A stretch of DNA of 51,218 nucleotides from Verrucomicrobiaceae bacterium UBA1938 (GCA_002336895.1 DDFC01000033.1:14935-66152); one strand, 5' to 3'; counted from the first letter of the stretch, positions 16,078-25,100 are shown. The notes: generated by a model from the letters alone, not told the origin. Numbers and translations: made by a program.

Positions 16078-16248
16078 GAGGCGGGGGCGTGAAGCAGTCT
16101 CTACCTATGTGCAGGCTGGCGCATTTCCAAGAGCGGTTGTGTGAAAAGGAGGTGAAGTGGGCAGGGCTGCTTGGCCTCAATCAGCCGTCATTCGCCGGGT
16201 GATGGGCTTCATCGACGCAGCATACCATTCGATACCACACGGCCTCTC

Positions 16249-16268
16249 GCGGAGGGCTGGGGACAGCC
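16249..16268 (+). repeat. Dispersed hairpin repeat, copy 1
   Basis: The 20-mer GCGGAGGGCTGGGGACAGCC is identical to 21556-21575 and 21807-21826. In those copies the right arm continues as CTCC to make a full hairpin; here it continues as TGCC, so the lower stem is decayed. Confidence 0.75.
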
Positions 16269-16310
16269 TGCCTTACCTTGCCCTCATCGCACGTCCAGCG
16301 TGGGCAGGGA

Positions 16311-16477
16311 GCGCGGGCCTCCGAGCCCGCAGCAGGTCGTCCACGTCAAACGTGTGTGACTTGAGATCAAATGCCGCAGAGACGCTGGTATGCACTCTGC
16401 GAGTGGCACTGCCCATGTCATGGGAAAAGGCGGAGCTGTGAATGCACGCGGGGTGCTGCGGGCTCGGAGGCCCGCGC
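16311..16477. repeat. 24-bp perfect inverted repeat downstream of asnS
   Basis: Arms at 16311-16334 and 16454-16477 are exact reverse complements over 24 bases. Each arm is itself a small hairpin (GCGGGC, six bases, GCCCGC). The right arm ends three bases from the asnS stop codon, so transcripts of asnS would fold here; there is no T-run. The 119-base interior has no gene. Confidence 0.75.
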
Positions 16478-16479
16478 CC

Positions 16480-17844
16480 CTAATACGCCGCATGCCCCGG
16501 CGTGCGGGCAAAGGGGATGACGTCGCGGATGTTGGGCACGCCGGTGACGAACATGAGCAGGCGCTCAAAGCCGAGACCGTAGCCGGCGTGGGGCACGCTG
16601 CCGTAGCGGCGGAGGTCGGCGTACCAGGAGTAATTTTCGGGATCGAGCCCCTGCTTGGCCATGAGGGACTCCAGCACATCGAGACGCTCCTCGCGCTGGC
16701 TGCCGCCGACGATTTCGCCAATGCCGGGAACGAGGAGGTCCATGGCTGCGGCGGTTTTGCCATCGTCGTTCTGACGCATGTAGAAGGGCTTGATGTCCTT
16801 GGGGTAGTTGAAGATCGTCACGGGGCCTTTCACATGCTCTTCAGCCAGGTAGCGCTCGTGCTCGGTCTGCAGGCTGTCGCCCCAGACGACGGGGTGCTCA
16901 AAGGTGCGGCCGGATTTGAGCAGGATGTCCACGGCGTCGGTGTAGCTGATGCGCTCAAAGGGTTTTTCCAGCGTCTGCTTGAGGCGGTCGATGAGGCCTT
17001 TGTCGATGAACTTGTTGAAGAACTCCAGCTCGTCCGGGCATTCATCAAACATGGCCTGCACGAGGTAGCGCACGTGCTCCTCCGCCAGCGTCATGTCGGC
17101 GGTGAGATCGTAGAAGGCCATCTCGGGCTCGATCATCCAGAACTCGGCGGCGTGGCGCGTGGTGTTGCTGTTCTCCGCGCGGAAGGTGGGGCCGAAGGTG
17201 TAGATGTTTCCCAGCGCGCAGGCAAAGGCCTCTCCCTGAAGCTGGCCGCTGACGGTGAGGTAGGTGGGGCGGCCAAAGAAGTCCTGCTCGGGTTTCGTTG
17301 GTGTATTGGGCTTCAGCGTGGTCACCTGAAACATCTCCCCTGCCCCTTCGCAGTCGCTGCTGGTGATGATGGGCGTGTGCACGTAGAAGAAGCCGCGCTC
17401 CTGGAAGAAGCGGTGCACAGCGTAGGCCATCTTGCTGCGCACGCGGAAGACGCTGCCAAAGAGATTGGTGCGCGGGCGCAGATGGGCGATGGTGCGGAGA
17501 AACTCGGGCGTGTGCCCTTTCTTTTGCAGCGGGTAGGTGGCATCGGCCTCGCCCAGCAGGCGTAGCTCGGCGGCCTGCATCTCCCACTTCTGCCCGGCGG
17601 CGGGAGAGGCCACGAGATCGCCCACCACCTCCACAGACGCGCCGGTCAGGATGCGCGGCAGCAGCTCGGCCGTGGGCAGCGCGGCGTCCACCACGACCTG
17701 CAGGCCCTTGAAGCAGGAGCCGTCAGAGATTTCCAGGAAGGAGCATGACTTGGAGTCGCGCTTGGTGCGCACCCAGCCACGGGCGGTGATGCCGTTGCGT
17801 GCCGATTCGGAATGGAGAAGGGTCTGGATGGTGTCGAGGGCCAT
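16480..17844 (-). CDS. asnS: Asparaginyl-tRNA synthetase
   Basis: 454 aa from the ATG at 17842-17844 (MALDTIQTLLHSESARNGIT); the open frame continues to 18036 but that part overlaps the next gene and is proline-rich. The N-terminal OB fold has RGWVRTKRDSKSCSFLEISD. The class II catalytic core has motif 2 FRAENSNTTRHAAEFW and motif 3 GYGLGFERLLMFVTG. ITSSDCEGAGEMFQVTTL and the SNTTRH signature distinguish AsnRS from AspRS. It ligates asparagine to tRNA-Asn in the cytoplasm and is complete, of normal length. An inverted repeat follows immediately downstream. Confidence 0.97.
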   Translation of the reverse strand: MALDTIQTLLHSESARNGITARGWVRTKRDSKSCSFLEISDGSCFKGLQVVVDAALPTAELLPRILTGASVEVVGDLVASPAAGQKWEMQAAELRLLGEADATYPLQKKGHTPEFLRTIAHLRPRTNLFGSVFRVRSKMAYAVHRFFQERGFFYVHTPIITSSDCEGAGEMFQVTTLKPNTPTKPEQDFFGRPTYLTVSGQLQGEAFACALGNIYTFGPTFRAENSNTTRHAAEFWMIEPEMAFYDLTADMTLAEEHVRYLVQAMFDECPDELEFFNKFIDKGLIDRLKQTLEKPFERISYTDAVDILLKSGRTFEHPVVWGDSLQTEHERYLAEEHVKGPVTIFNYPKDIKPFYMRQNDDGKTAAAMDLLVPGIGEIVGGSQREERLDVLESLMAKQGLDPENYSWYADLRRYGSVPHAGYGLGFERLLMFVTGVPNIRDVIPFARTPGHAAY

Positions 17845-17930
17845 GCGCGGAAAATTAGCGTGCCCACGCGACGGGGCAAGGGCCGGTGGGCGGATAGAAC
17901 CGCCCGAGGACTGAAAATGGGAGCACGCGC

Positions 17931-18794
17931 TCAGCGCTTCTCCCACAGCAGCGCGAGGAAGAGGGGGAACTCCTTGCGGGCGCGGTTTTCGGCGCGGGCG
18001 CGGGGGCCGGGCTGGCTTTCCTTGTGGGAGTACCACTCCTCCATACCAGCCAATACCAGACCTGCTGAGAAGCCGGTGCCGGTGAGGGTCTGCATGCTGC
18101 GGTGAAAGGAGACGGTGCTCTCGCTGTCGGCCTTCCCGGGGTGCATGACGATGGGGATGCTGAGCGTGCTGCTGTAGGCGTCGGTGCGGCGGTACTGGAT
18201 CTTGCGCTCCTCATCATGCCCCCAGGCGGACTGGCGCGGGATGCGAAAGGCGGGGTGGTTCACCACCCAGAGCATGCGGCCGCCGGGGCGCAGCACCTTG
18301 GCGGCGGCGGCGGCCACGGTGTCCAGGTGCTCCATGTTTTGCACACAGAGGATGGCGGAGGCGGCATCAAATTCTCCCAGGTCGCCGATCTGTGCGGCAT
18401 CGCGCGCGAGGTAGCGCACGGGGGGCTTCACAGGGTAGGTGCGCGCTTTCTGGATGAGCGTGGGCGCGGCATCCACTCCGGTGACCTGGCACCCGGCCTG
18501 AGCCAGTGCGCGGGAAAAGACGCCCTGCCCGCAGCCGAGATCCAGCACGCGCTCGCCGCGCTTGGGTGCCAGCAGTTTCAGGGCACCAGGGATGACCACA
18601 GCCTGGTAGAGCTCCGAGCCACGCTCTCCGATGATGCGGTCGTACCAGTCGGCGGATTTTTCCCAGGAGGTGCCGTGCTCCCGCAGGGGCTTTCCAGGAC
18701 CAGCAGCCGGGCCGCCGGCAGGACGTGTACGCGGGCGTGGTCCCGGGCGGGGGCTGGGCTGTGAGCTGAAAGGGCGGCGTGGGGGCGGCGGCAT
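17931..18794 (-). CDS. SAM-dependent methyltransferase with proline-rich N-terminus
   Basis: 287 aa from the ATG at 18792-18794. Residues 1-45 are low-complexity Pro/Arg/Gly (MPPPPRRPFSSQPSPRPGPR onward). The class I methyltransferase domain follows: ERVLDLGCGQGVFSRALAQA (motif I), VTGVDAAPTLIQKAR, FDAASAILCVQNMEHL and LRPGGRMLWVVNHPAFR. The VNHPxFRIPRQS segment followed by MHPGKADSESTVSFHRS is a known feature of a bacterial methyltransferase group of undetermined substrate. It lies upstream of asnS on the same strand (86-base gap) and is divergent from the 18842 gene. An in-frame open extension to 18956 is probably not translated. Confidence 0.85.
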   Translation of the reverse strand: MPPPPRRPFSSQPSPRPGPRPRTRPAGGPAAGPGKPLREHGTSWEKSADWYDRIIGERGSELYQAVVIPGALKLLAPKRGERVLDLGCGQGVFSRALAQAGCQVTGVDAAPTLIQKARTYPVKPPVRYLARDAAQIGDLGEFDAASAILCVQNMEHLDTVAAAAAKVLRPGGRMLWVVNHPAFRIPRQSAWGHDEERKIQYRRTDAYSSTLSIPIVMHPGKADSESTVSFHRSMQTLTGTGFSAGLVLAGMEEWYSHKESQPGPRARAENRARKEFPLFLALLWEKR

Positions 18795-18841
18795 GGTGGC
18801 ATGATGCCGCAGCGGGCGTGGAATGCCAGCGGCAGCGCACA

Positions 18842-21343
18842 ATGTCCTTACTTTTATCTTCCATGATGAGACGCGATATGACAGCCTCCACCGCCGTTTC
18901 TCCAGCCATGCCCACCCCATCCTCCCGTGCCGTCCCCGGTCTGATCCTTGCGGCACTGAGCCTGCTGAGCGCCTTTCTGCTGTTTCAGGTGCAGCCCATC
19001 ATCAGCAAATTCATCCTGCCTTGGTTTGGCGGCAGCCCGGGGGTGTGGACCACGTGCATGCTGTTCTTTCAGGTGGTGCTCTTTGCGGGGTATGCGTATG
19101 CGCACACGCTGACGCTGCTGCCCCGGCGATGGCAGGGCATGGTGCACGGGCTGCTGCTGGGCGCGGCCATAGCCATGCTGCCCATCGCGCCCGGAGACAC
19201 GTGGAAGCCCACGGGCACGGAGGACCCCGCACTGCGCATCCTGCTGCTGCTGCTGGCCAGCGTGGGGCTGCCGTACTTTGTGCTCTCCAGCACCAGTCCG
19301 CTGGTGCAGGTGTGGTTCACACGCACCACAGGCGGGGCCAATCCCTGGCGTCTGTATGCGCTTTCCAACATCGGCTCCCTGGCCGCGCTGCTGAGCTACC
19401 CGCTTTTCTTTGAGGTGCACTGGGATGTGCTGGAGCAGACCACGCTGTGGGCCGTGGGCTTTGGCGCATTTGTGGTCCTGTCTCTGGCTGGCGTGTGGCT
19501 GGACCGGCGGCAGGCGCTGGAAGCCGAGGCCCCTCAGGTGGTGGACTCCCCCGCCCCCTCTGCGGCCGAGGTGGCTGCCAATGACCACCCCGGCTGGTGG
19601 CGGCGGCTGCTCTGGGTGCTGCTGCCTGCGCTGGCCAGCAGCGTGCTGCTGGCGGCCACGAACCACGTGTGCCAGGACGTGGCCGTCATCCCCTTTCTCT
19701 GGGTGGTGCCGCTGAGCCTCTACCTGCTCACCTTCATCATCTGCTTTGAGCACGAGCGCTGGTATGTGCGCATCTCCGTGCTGTGGGCGGTGGTGGCGCT
19801 GCCGGTGCTCTTTCTCACCTGCACGGAGCACCGCCTGCAGGGCAAGCCGGTGTGGACCCAGTTTGAGCAGATGATGCACACCCACGTGCAGCCTGTGCTG
19901 AACAAGGTCACAGGGCAGGACTGGAACCTTGCCAGCATCGATGTGACGCCCAATTTCATCTGGGAGCTGGGCTGGTGCTTTGGCGCCATGTTTCTGGCCT
20001 GCATGCTCTGCCACGGCGAGCTGGTGCGGCTGAAGCCCGCGCCGCGCCGGCTCACGGAGTTTTACCTGCTCATGTCCGCAGGCGGGGCGCTGGGCGGCCT
20101 CTTCGTCAGCCTGGGTGCCCCGCATGTCTTCACCAGCTTTGCCGAGTGGCCCATCAGCCTGATCGTGGTGTGCGGCGTGGTGTGCATCATCCTTCTGCGT
20201 GCGGTGCTGAAAATGCGGCGCTGGAAGGAGTGGGTGCTGCTGGTGCTCATCACCGGCATGACGGGCGGCATTCTGTGGATGATGCATGAGGGAGGCCTGC
20301 TGGACTGGGAGCTGGTGCAAAAGCAGATCGATGCCGGGAAGCTGCCCGCAGGCGCGCTGTATGGCTCCCTGGCGGGCATCGGGCTCTGCATCCTGATCCT
20401 GGGCTGGCGCATGGTGCGCCGCGGCCGTCTGCGCCCGGGCCTCTTCTCCGCCATGCAGCTGGCCATGCTCTTCACCTTTCTGCTCATGGCCATGAGCGAC
20501 CTCGGCTTCAAGCAGGACGAGAAGATCGAGCGTGTGCGCAATTTCTACGGCATGCTCTCCGTGAGCGAAGACCACTATGAGAGCGATGGCCAGTTGCTCA
20601 AATACCGCGAGCTGGTGAATGGCGGCATCATCCACGGCATGCAAAATCTGGGCAGCTCCCTGCAGGAGGAGCCCACCACCTACTACGGCCACCAGACGGG
20701 TGTGGGCAGGGCGCTGGACAGCATCAAGGAGAAGGCGGGCGCACGCATCGGCGTGGTGGGCATGGGCGCGGGCACGGCGGCCTGCTACGCACGCAGCGGG
20801 CAGAGCATCCGCTTCTACGACATCAATCCGGATGTGGTGCGCATCGCGGACAAGTACTTCACCTACCTGGCGGACGCCCGCAAGCGCGGCGCCACGGTGG
20901 AGGTGGTGGTCTCAGACGCACGCCTGGCGCTGGAGCGCGAGAAGTCGCAGCAGTTTGACGTGCTGCTGCTGGATGCCTTCAGCGGCGACTCCGTGCCGGT
21001 GCACCTGCTGACGCAGGAGGCCTTCGCCATCTATGACCGCCACATGAAGAAGGACGGCATCATCGCCGTGCACATCACCAACAGCTACCTGGTGCTGGCG
21101 CCGGTGATCGAAAAGATCGCCGCCGCCACCGGCTTCAAGACCACCCGCATCGCCACCGAGCTGGAAGGCGACCACGACTCCACCGACTACATCCTCGTCA
21201 CGCGCAACGAAGCCTTTCTCAAGGCCACGCCGCCCAGCCTCGTGGGCAACGAGGTGGAGCTGAAGCACGACGTCCGCCTCTGGACCGACCGCTACCACAA
21301 CCTGCTGCGGATCCTGGACATCCCGGAGAATGTGAAGGAGTGA
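18842..21343 (+). CDS. Fused membrane/spermidine-synthase-like protein 1
   Basis: 833 aa from the ATG at 18842; starts at 18878 or 18908 are also possible, and a GTG at 18779 is unlikely because it overlaps the divergent gene. The first 560 residues hold many membrane helices, with FLLFQVQPIISKFILPWFGG, the hallmark N-terminus of membrane-fused spermidine synthase homologues. The C-terminal 250 residues are a SpeE-like Rossmann domain: GVVGMGAGTAACYA, FYDINPDVVRIADKYF and LLLDAFSGDSVPVHLLTQEA. The canonical spermidine-synthase acceptor-site Asp-rich motif is not apparent, so polyamine synthesis is unproven. A second, different member is at 27577. Confidence 0.85.
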   Translation: MSLLLSSMMRRDMTASTAVSPAMPTPSSRAVPGLILAALSLLSAFLLFQVQPIISKFILPWFGGSPGVWTTCMLFFQVVLFAGYAYAHTLTLLPRRWQGMVHGLLLGAAIAMLPIAPGDTWKPTGTEDPALRILLLLLASVGLPYFVLSSTSPLVQVWFTRTTGGANPWRLYALSNIGSLAALLSYPLFFEVHWDVLEQTTLWAVGFGAFVVLSLAGVWLDRRQALEAEAPQVVDSPAPSAAEVAANDHPGWWRRLLWVLLPALASSVLLAATNHVCQDVAVIPFLWVVPLSLYLLTFIICFEHERWYVRISVLWAVVALPVLFLTCTEHRLQGKPVWTQFEQMMHTHVQPVLNKVTGQDWNLASIDVTPNFIWELGWCFGAMFLACMLCHGELVRLKPAPRRLTEFYLLMSAGGALGGLFVSLGAPHVFTSFAEWPISLIVVCGVVCIILLRAVLKMRRWKEWVLLVLITGMTGGILWMMHEGGLLDWELVQKQIDAGKLPAGALYGSLAGIGLCILILGWRMVRRGRLRPGLFSAMQLAMLFTFLLMAMSDLGFKQDEKIERVRNFYGMLSVSEDHYESDGQLLKYRELVNGGIIHGMQNLGSSLQEEPTTYYGHQTGVGRALDSIKEKAGARIGVVGMGAGTAACYARSGQSIRFYDINPDVVRIADKYFTYLADARKRGATVEVVVSDARLALEREKSQQFDVLLLDAFSGDSVPVHLLTQEAFAIYDRHMKKDGIIAVHITNSYLVLAPVIEKIAAATGFKTTRIATELEGDHDSTDYILVTRNEAFLKATPPSLVGNEVELKHDVRLWTDRYHNLLRILDIPENVKE

Positions 21344-21555
21344 GGGCGCGCACATGCCCGGCGCAGGTAAGGCGCTTGGTCCTCCAAGCGCCGCGGTCTG
21401 TCACACTGAAAACACCCCTGTAGGGCATCCACCCTCGCCAGCAGTCTTCCTCTTCCTCTTACTCCTCCTCCCTTTCCGAGAGGAAGAGTAGGAGGAAGAG
21501 AAGGATGACCGGCTCTCAGCTCGGGTGGGCATCCAGCACACGCCGGGCTCCGATG

Positions 21556-21581
21556 GCGGAGGGCTGGGGACAGCCCTCCCT
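21556..21581 (+). repeat. Dispersed hairpin repeat, copy 2
   Basis: GCGGAGGGCTGGGGACAGCC followed by CTCC gives a 9-bp stem (GGAGGGCTG with CAGCCCTCC) capped by the tetraloop GGGA. It ends repeat unit 1 of the tandem array and matches 16249-16268 over 20 bases. Confidence 0.75.
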
Positions 21582-21804
21582 ACCTTCTCGCGCTGGGCGC
21601 GCACATGCCCAGCGCAGGTAGGGCGCTTGGTCCTCCAAGCGCCGCGGTCTGCCACACTGAAAACACCCCTGTAGGACATCCACCCTCGCCAGCAGTCTTC
21701 CTCTTCCTCTTACTCCTCCTCCCTTTCCGAGAGGAAGAGTAGGAGGAAGAGAAGGATGACCGGCTCTCAGCTCGGGTGGGTTTCACGCAAACACCGGGCT
21801 CCGG

Positions 21805-21834
21805 CGGCGGAGGGCTGGGGACAGCCCTCCGCCG
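21805..21834 (+). repeat. Dispersed hairpin repeat, copy 3 (13-bp perfect stem)
   Basis: Here the stem is extended by CGGC/GCCG to 13 perfect base pairs around the same GGGA loop. The strengthening of both arms relative to copy 2 (compensatory changes) suggests that folding is maintained. Confidence 0.75.
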
Positions 21835-21896
21835 CACCAGCCCTGCTCCCACACATCCGCAGAGTGAATTTGCGCGCAGGCGGGAACGCGCCCATC

Positions 21897-22412
21897 ATGG
21901 CAGGCCCACCCACCATGCTACCCACCGACCCCGTCCCCACCCCGCAGCAGCTTTTCCGCTGGCTGGACAGCGGCCGCATCACCCGTGAGGAATTCCGAAC
22001 TGCCATGGCCGTGCACGCGGGGGAGATCATCCAGGAGATGGAGCAGGCGCATGCAAACCCGCTCGTGGCCAAGTTCAACGAGCTCATGAACCGCCGCGAG
22101 GCCTGGAAATGGACCCGCCGCCACGGCGAGATGGTCATGCGCGAGATCCTGTGCGCACTGATGGATGAGGAGCGCTTCCCCCCGGCACGCTGGCTGTGGA
22201 ACGCCGCCCACCGGCACGTGCCCGTGCACATCTTTTTCCGCACGCGCGGCACGCCGGTGATGCGCTTTCTGGAAATGAGCGTGCACCCGCAGAATGTGAC
22301 CGTGGTGATCGAGCACGGCGGCAGCGAGACCCTGCCGCCCACGCGCGAGCGCTTCCACCTGCGGCGGACCCGCCAGCAGAGCCTCCAGGTGGAGCGGCGC
22401 GAGATCGTGTGA
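21897..22412 (+). CDS. Protein of unknown function, PVC-type hypothetical
   Basis: 171 aa from the ATG at 21897; the ATG at 21915 is an equally good start. No domain is recognised. The sequence is hydrophilic and rich in Arg/Glu/His: LFRWLDSGRITREEFRTAMA, NRREAWKWTRRHGEMVMREI, and a beta-rich end VHIFFRTRGTPVMRFLEMSV with TVVIEHGGSETLPPTR. No signal peptide or membrane segment. Codon and base composition match the neighbours, and third positions are G/C-rich, so it is probably a real gene. It sits just downstream of the tandem hairpin repeat and 79 bases before the glycosyltransferase. Confidence 0.65.
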   Translation: MAGPPTMLPTDPVPTPQQLFRWLDSGRITREEFRTAMAVHAGEIIQEMEQAHANPLVAKFNELMNRREAWKWTRRHGEMVMREILCALMDEERFPPARWLWNAAHRHVPVHIFFRTRGTPVMRFLEMSVHPQNVTVVIEHGGSETLPPTRERFHLRRTRQQSLQVERREIV

Positions 22413-22491
22413 ATTTGCACACCGCCCCGCCCGTCTGCTGAGCCTGCTGGCAGCCATCCTGCTTCCATCATCCGCCCCATTTCCCCCCCAC

Positions 22492-24102
22492 ATGCCCCCT
22501 TCCCCGAAGAAACAACCCCTGGGCCCCATCGGCCTGATCATCCTTGCCATCATCTCCCTCGCGGTGGGGGCGTACTACCGCCTGCCCTCGCTGGGGGAGC
22601 GGCCCATGCACACAGACGAGGCCATCCTGGCCATGAAGTCGGCGGAGTACCAGGCCACGGGCCATTTCCAGTATGACCCCAAGGATTTTCACGGGCCGGG
22701 GCTGCACTACATCACACGGGTGTGGGGCTGGCTGGCGGGCTGGGGAGACTCCAGCACATGGACGGAGGCTCAGCTGCGCATGGTGCCGGTGGTGTGCGGG
22801 CTGGGGCTGATCCTGGCCACGCTGCTGCTGCGCCACGCGCTGGGACGCGCGGCGGCGGGCTACGCCATGCTGCTGATGGCCATCTCCCCCATGATGGTGT
22901 ACTACTCCCGCTACTTCATCATGGAGGTGCCGCTGGTGCTGCTCATCACCCTGAGCATCGCGTCGCTGTGGCACTACTCGCAGGGCAGCGGGCGCTGGTG
23001 GCTGGTGCTGGCGGGTGTGTGCCTGGGCCTGCAGCACGCCACGAAGGAGACCTTTGTGCTGAATGTGGCCGCCGCGCTGGCGGGCTTTGCCGCCGCCAAG
23101 CTGCTGGTGGGAGACTTTGCCCCGCGCCGCAGTGGCTTTGACATGGGCTCCTCCAGCAAGCGCCGCGCGCTGCGCCCCTGGCTGTGGGTCATCATCCCCG
23201 CCGTGGTCACCAGCATCACGCTCTACTCCGGCGGATTCAAGGACTGGGTGGCGGTGAAGGACAGCGCGCTGACCTACCTGAACTACCTCAAGCGCGCCGA
23301 GGGCAGCGGCCACGAGAAGCCGTGGTACTACTACCTCACCCTCATCTTCTGGCGGAAGGACGGCCTGGTGTGGAGCGAGGCCATGATCGGCGGCCTGGGC
23401 ATCGTGGGCATGCTGTACGCCTTTCTGGGAAACCACATGAAGAATCCCGCGAGGCAGGCCTTTCTGGTGTTTCTCTCCGTTTACACCCTGGCGCTCTTTG
23501 GCATCTACTCCTTCCTCGCCTACAAGACGCCGTGGTCCATCCTCAGCGCGCAGCATGCGCTGACACTGCTGGCAGGCGTGGGCGCGGCGGCCATTTCCAG
23601 CGCGCTCAGCGGCTCCTTCCCGCAGCTGGTTTTCAGGATCGCCTTTGGCCTGGGCCTCTACCACCTCGTGGCGCAGACAAACCTGGCCATCCACCTGTAT
23701 GCGGCGGATTCCAGAAACCCGTATGTCTATTCCCACACCTCCACCAATCTGCTGCGCCTGCTGCCAGTGATCCGCGAGCTGCAGAAGACCGCGCCGGATG
23801 GTGCCTTCAACGTGCTGGTGGTGAACCGCGACGCCGGATGGCCCCTGCCCTGGTACCTGCGCGACATCAAGAGCGTGCACTACACCACCACCGTGCCGGA
23901 GAAGATCGACGCGCGCGTGATCATCGCCGAGCCCGAGATGAAAACCGCGCTGGAGGCCCGGTTTGACGGCACCCCCTACACCACGCTGGACCTGTACGGC
24001 CTGCGCCCCGGCGTGATGCTGAACCTCTGGGTGGAGCAGACCCTCTGGGAGCGGAACACCCTGCGCAAGCAGCAGCAGAAAAAGGAAGCCCCCGCACCGT
24101 GA
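22492..24102 (+). CDS. ArnT/PMT-like membrane glycosyltransferase (TIGR03663 type)
   Basis: 536 aa with about 10-12 membrane helices. The first periplasmic loop has YRLPSLGERPMHTDEAILAM, containing the conserved acidic residue of GT-C fold enzymes (HTDEA). PMMVYYSRYFIMEVPLVLL and CLGLQHATKETFVLNVAAAL are typical of the TIGR03663/Agl23-like family. These use a lipid-linked sugar donor on the outer face of the membrane; acceptor unknown. A soluble C-terminal domain begins near residue 415 (NLLRLLPVIRELQKTAPDGA). The stop codon overlaps the GTG start of the ApbE gene, so the two are translationally coupled. Confidence 0.85.
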   Translation: MPPSPKKQPLGPIGLIILAIISLAVGAYYRLPSLGERPMHTDEAILAMKSAEYQATGHFQYDPKDFHGPGLHYITRVWGWLAGWGDSSTWTEAQLRMVPVVCGLGLILATLLLRHALGRAAAGYAMLLMAISPMMVYYSRYFIMEVPLVLLITLSIASLWHYSQGSGRWWLVLAGVCLGLQHATKETFVLNVAAALAGFAAAKLLVGDFAPRRSGFDMGSSSKRRALRPWLWVIIPAVVTSITLYSGGFKDWVAVKDSALTYLNYLKRAEGSGHEKPWYYYLTLIFWRKDGLVWSEAMIGGLGIVGMLYAFLGNHMKNPARQAFLVFLSVYTLALFGIYSFLAYKTPWSILSAQHALTLLAGVGAAAISSALSGSFPQLVFRIAFGLGLYHLVAQTNLAIHLYAADSRNPYVYSHTSTNLLRLLPVIRELQKTAPDGAFNVLVVNRDAGWPLPWYLRDIKSVHYTTTVPEKIDARVIIAEPEMKTALEARFDGTPYTTLDLYGLRPGVMLNLWVEQTLWERNTLRKQQQKKEAPAP

Positions 24103-24974
24103 GCGAAGACGCCGCACCACCCCCGCAGCACCATCGCTTCACCCAGAACGCGATGGCCACCACCTTTGATGTCATCATCAGCCACGATGCGGCGGACGAG
24201 ACCTACGCCGCACAGGCCGCGCAGGCGGTGTTTCAGGAGATCGCACGCCTGGAGGATGAGCTGAGCCGCTTTCGCGCCACCAGCGACATCTACCGCCTCG
24301 GCCAGCTCAAGGCCGGCGAGAGCATCCGCGTGGGCATGGCCGCGTGGGACTGCCTCTCTCTGGCCAAGGCCATGCATCAGGAGACGGCGGGGGCCTTTGA
24401 CATCACCATCGGCCCGCTCATGACCCTCTTCGTCACTTCCGATGGCGAGCCGCGTCAGGTCAGCGCCGCCGTGCTGGAGCAGGCGCGCGGCATCATCGGC
24501 AGCCAGCGCTTTGACCTGGATGAGGAAAACCTCAGCGTGACCGTACACGCCAGCGGCATGATCTTTGACCTCGGCGCCATGGGCAAAGGCTACGCGCTCG
24601 ACCAGGCCGCCGACGTGCTGCAGGACTGGAAGATCGGCAGCTTTGTGCTCAATGCCGGAGACAGCACCATCCTGGCCATGGGCACCCCAGCAGGGAAGGA
24701 CGCATGGAGCATCACCCTCGGCGGCGGCCAGCGCAGGCTCTCTCTCATCGACCGCGCTGTGAGCGGCTCCGGCTTTGCCGTGAAGGGAGCGCACATCATG
24801 AACCCGCGCCTCTTCATGCCCGTGCCGATCAGGAACCGCCGCACCTACGCCCTCGCCCCCACAGCCGCGCTGTCTGACGCGCTGTCGACCTCCTTCATGA
24901 TCATGGAGAAAGACGAGATCGCCGCCCTGTGCGCACGCTATGAGGGCGTGGAGGCGCTGGAGCTGGAGGAGTAG
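24099..24974 (+). CDS. apbE: FAD:protein FMN transferase (ApbE family)
   Basis: 291 aa from a GTG that overlaps the previous stop (GTGA); an internal ATG at 24153 would remove the start of the domain. ApbE landmarks in order: NAMATTFDVII, EDELSRFRATSDIYRL, GAFDITIGPLMTLF, FDLGAMGKGYALDQ, FVLNAGDSTILAMG, HIMNPRL and ALSDALSTSFMIM. The enzyme attaches FMN covalently to flavoproteins such as NqrB/C or RnfG, using FAD and Mg2+. No lipobox is visible and the N-terminus is polar, so unlike many ApbE proteins it looks cytoplasmic. No flavoprotein target is in the window. Confidence 0.9.
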   Translation: MSEDAAPPPQHHRFTQNAMATTFDVIISHDAADETYAAQAAQAVFQEIARLEDELSRFRATSDIYRLGQLKAGESIRVGMAAWDCLSLAKAMHQETAGAFDITIGPLMTLFVTSDGEPRQVSAAVLEQARGIIGSQRFDLDEENLSVTVHASGMIFDLGAMGKGYALDQAADVLQDWKIGSFVLNAGDSTILAMGTPAGKDAWSITLGGGQRRLSLIDRAVSGSGFAVKGAHIMNPRLFMPVPIRNRRTYALAPTAALSDALSTSFMIMEKDEIAALCARYEGVEALELEE

Positions 24975-25100
24975 GGGCTGCTCCGCGCCCCCCCGCCGAG
25001 AAAGGCAGCATTGGATTTGACCCGGAGGCCAGTCTGGCCTTGATAGCCGGACTCCTGGCCGCTCACGGCCTGAACGCAACCCTTACTCCACTCAACCTCC

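Larger units (their letters stand above)
16078..16479. other. Intergenic region without a gene, repeat-bearing
   Basis: About 400 bases between the GT51-like gene and the asnS 3' end contain no convincing coding sequence. Visible elements are one copy of the hairpin repeat GCGGAGGGCTGGGGACAGCC (16249-16268) and a 24-bp inverted-repeat pair (16311-16334 and 16454-16477). The short frames across it show no coding character. Confidence 0.6.
21344..21838. repeat. Tandem 251-bp hairpin-rich repeat (two copies)
   Basis: The block at 21344-21594 is repeated from 21595 to about 21838 with an exact 251-base offset and only scattered differences until the last 50 bases. Each unit contains four stem-loops: GCGCTGGGC/GCCCAGCGC (best in copy 2, 21590-21615), GGCGCTTGG-TCCT-CCAAGCGCC (21371-21392 and 21622-21643), a long imperfect CT-rich/GA-rich stem (about 21446-21503), and GGAGGGCTG/CAGCCCTCC around GGGA. 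No gene is convincing here; minus-strand frames merely translate the repeat. It fills the 550-base gap between genes at 21343 and 21897. Confidence 0.85.

Noticed and set aside
17845..18036. N-terminal extension of asnS
   Set aside because: Pro/Arg-rich, overlaps the neighbouring methyltransferase and exceeds the normal AsnRS length; the ATG at 17844 fits the family.
21344..21838. CRISPR array
   Set aside because: Only two long adjoining units without short repeats and unique spacers; the units are hairpin repeats.
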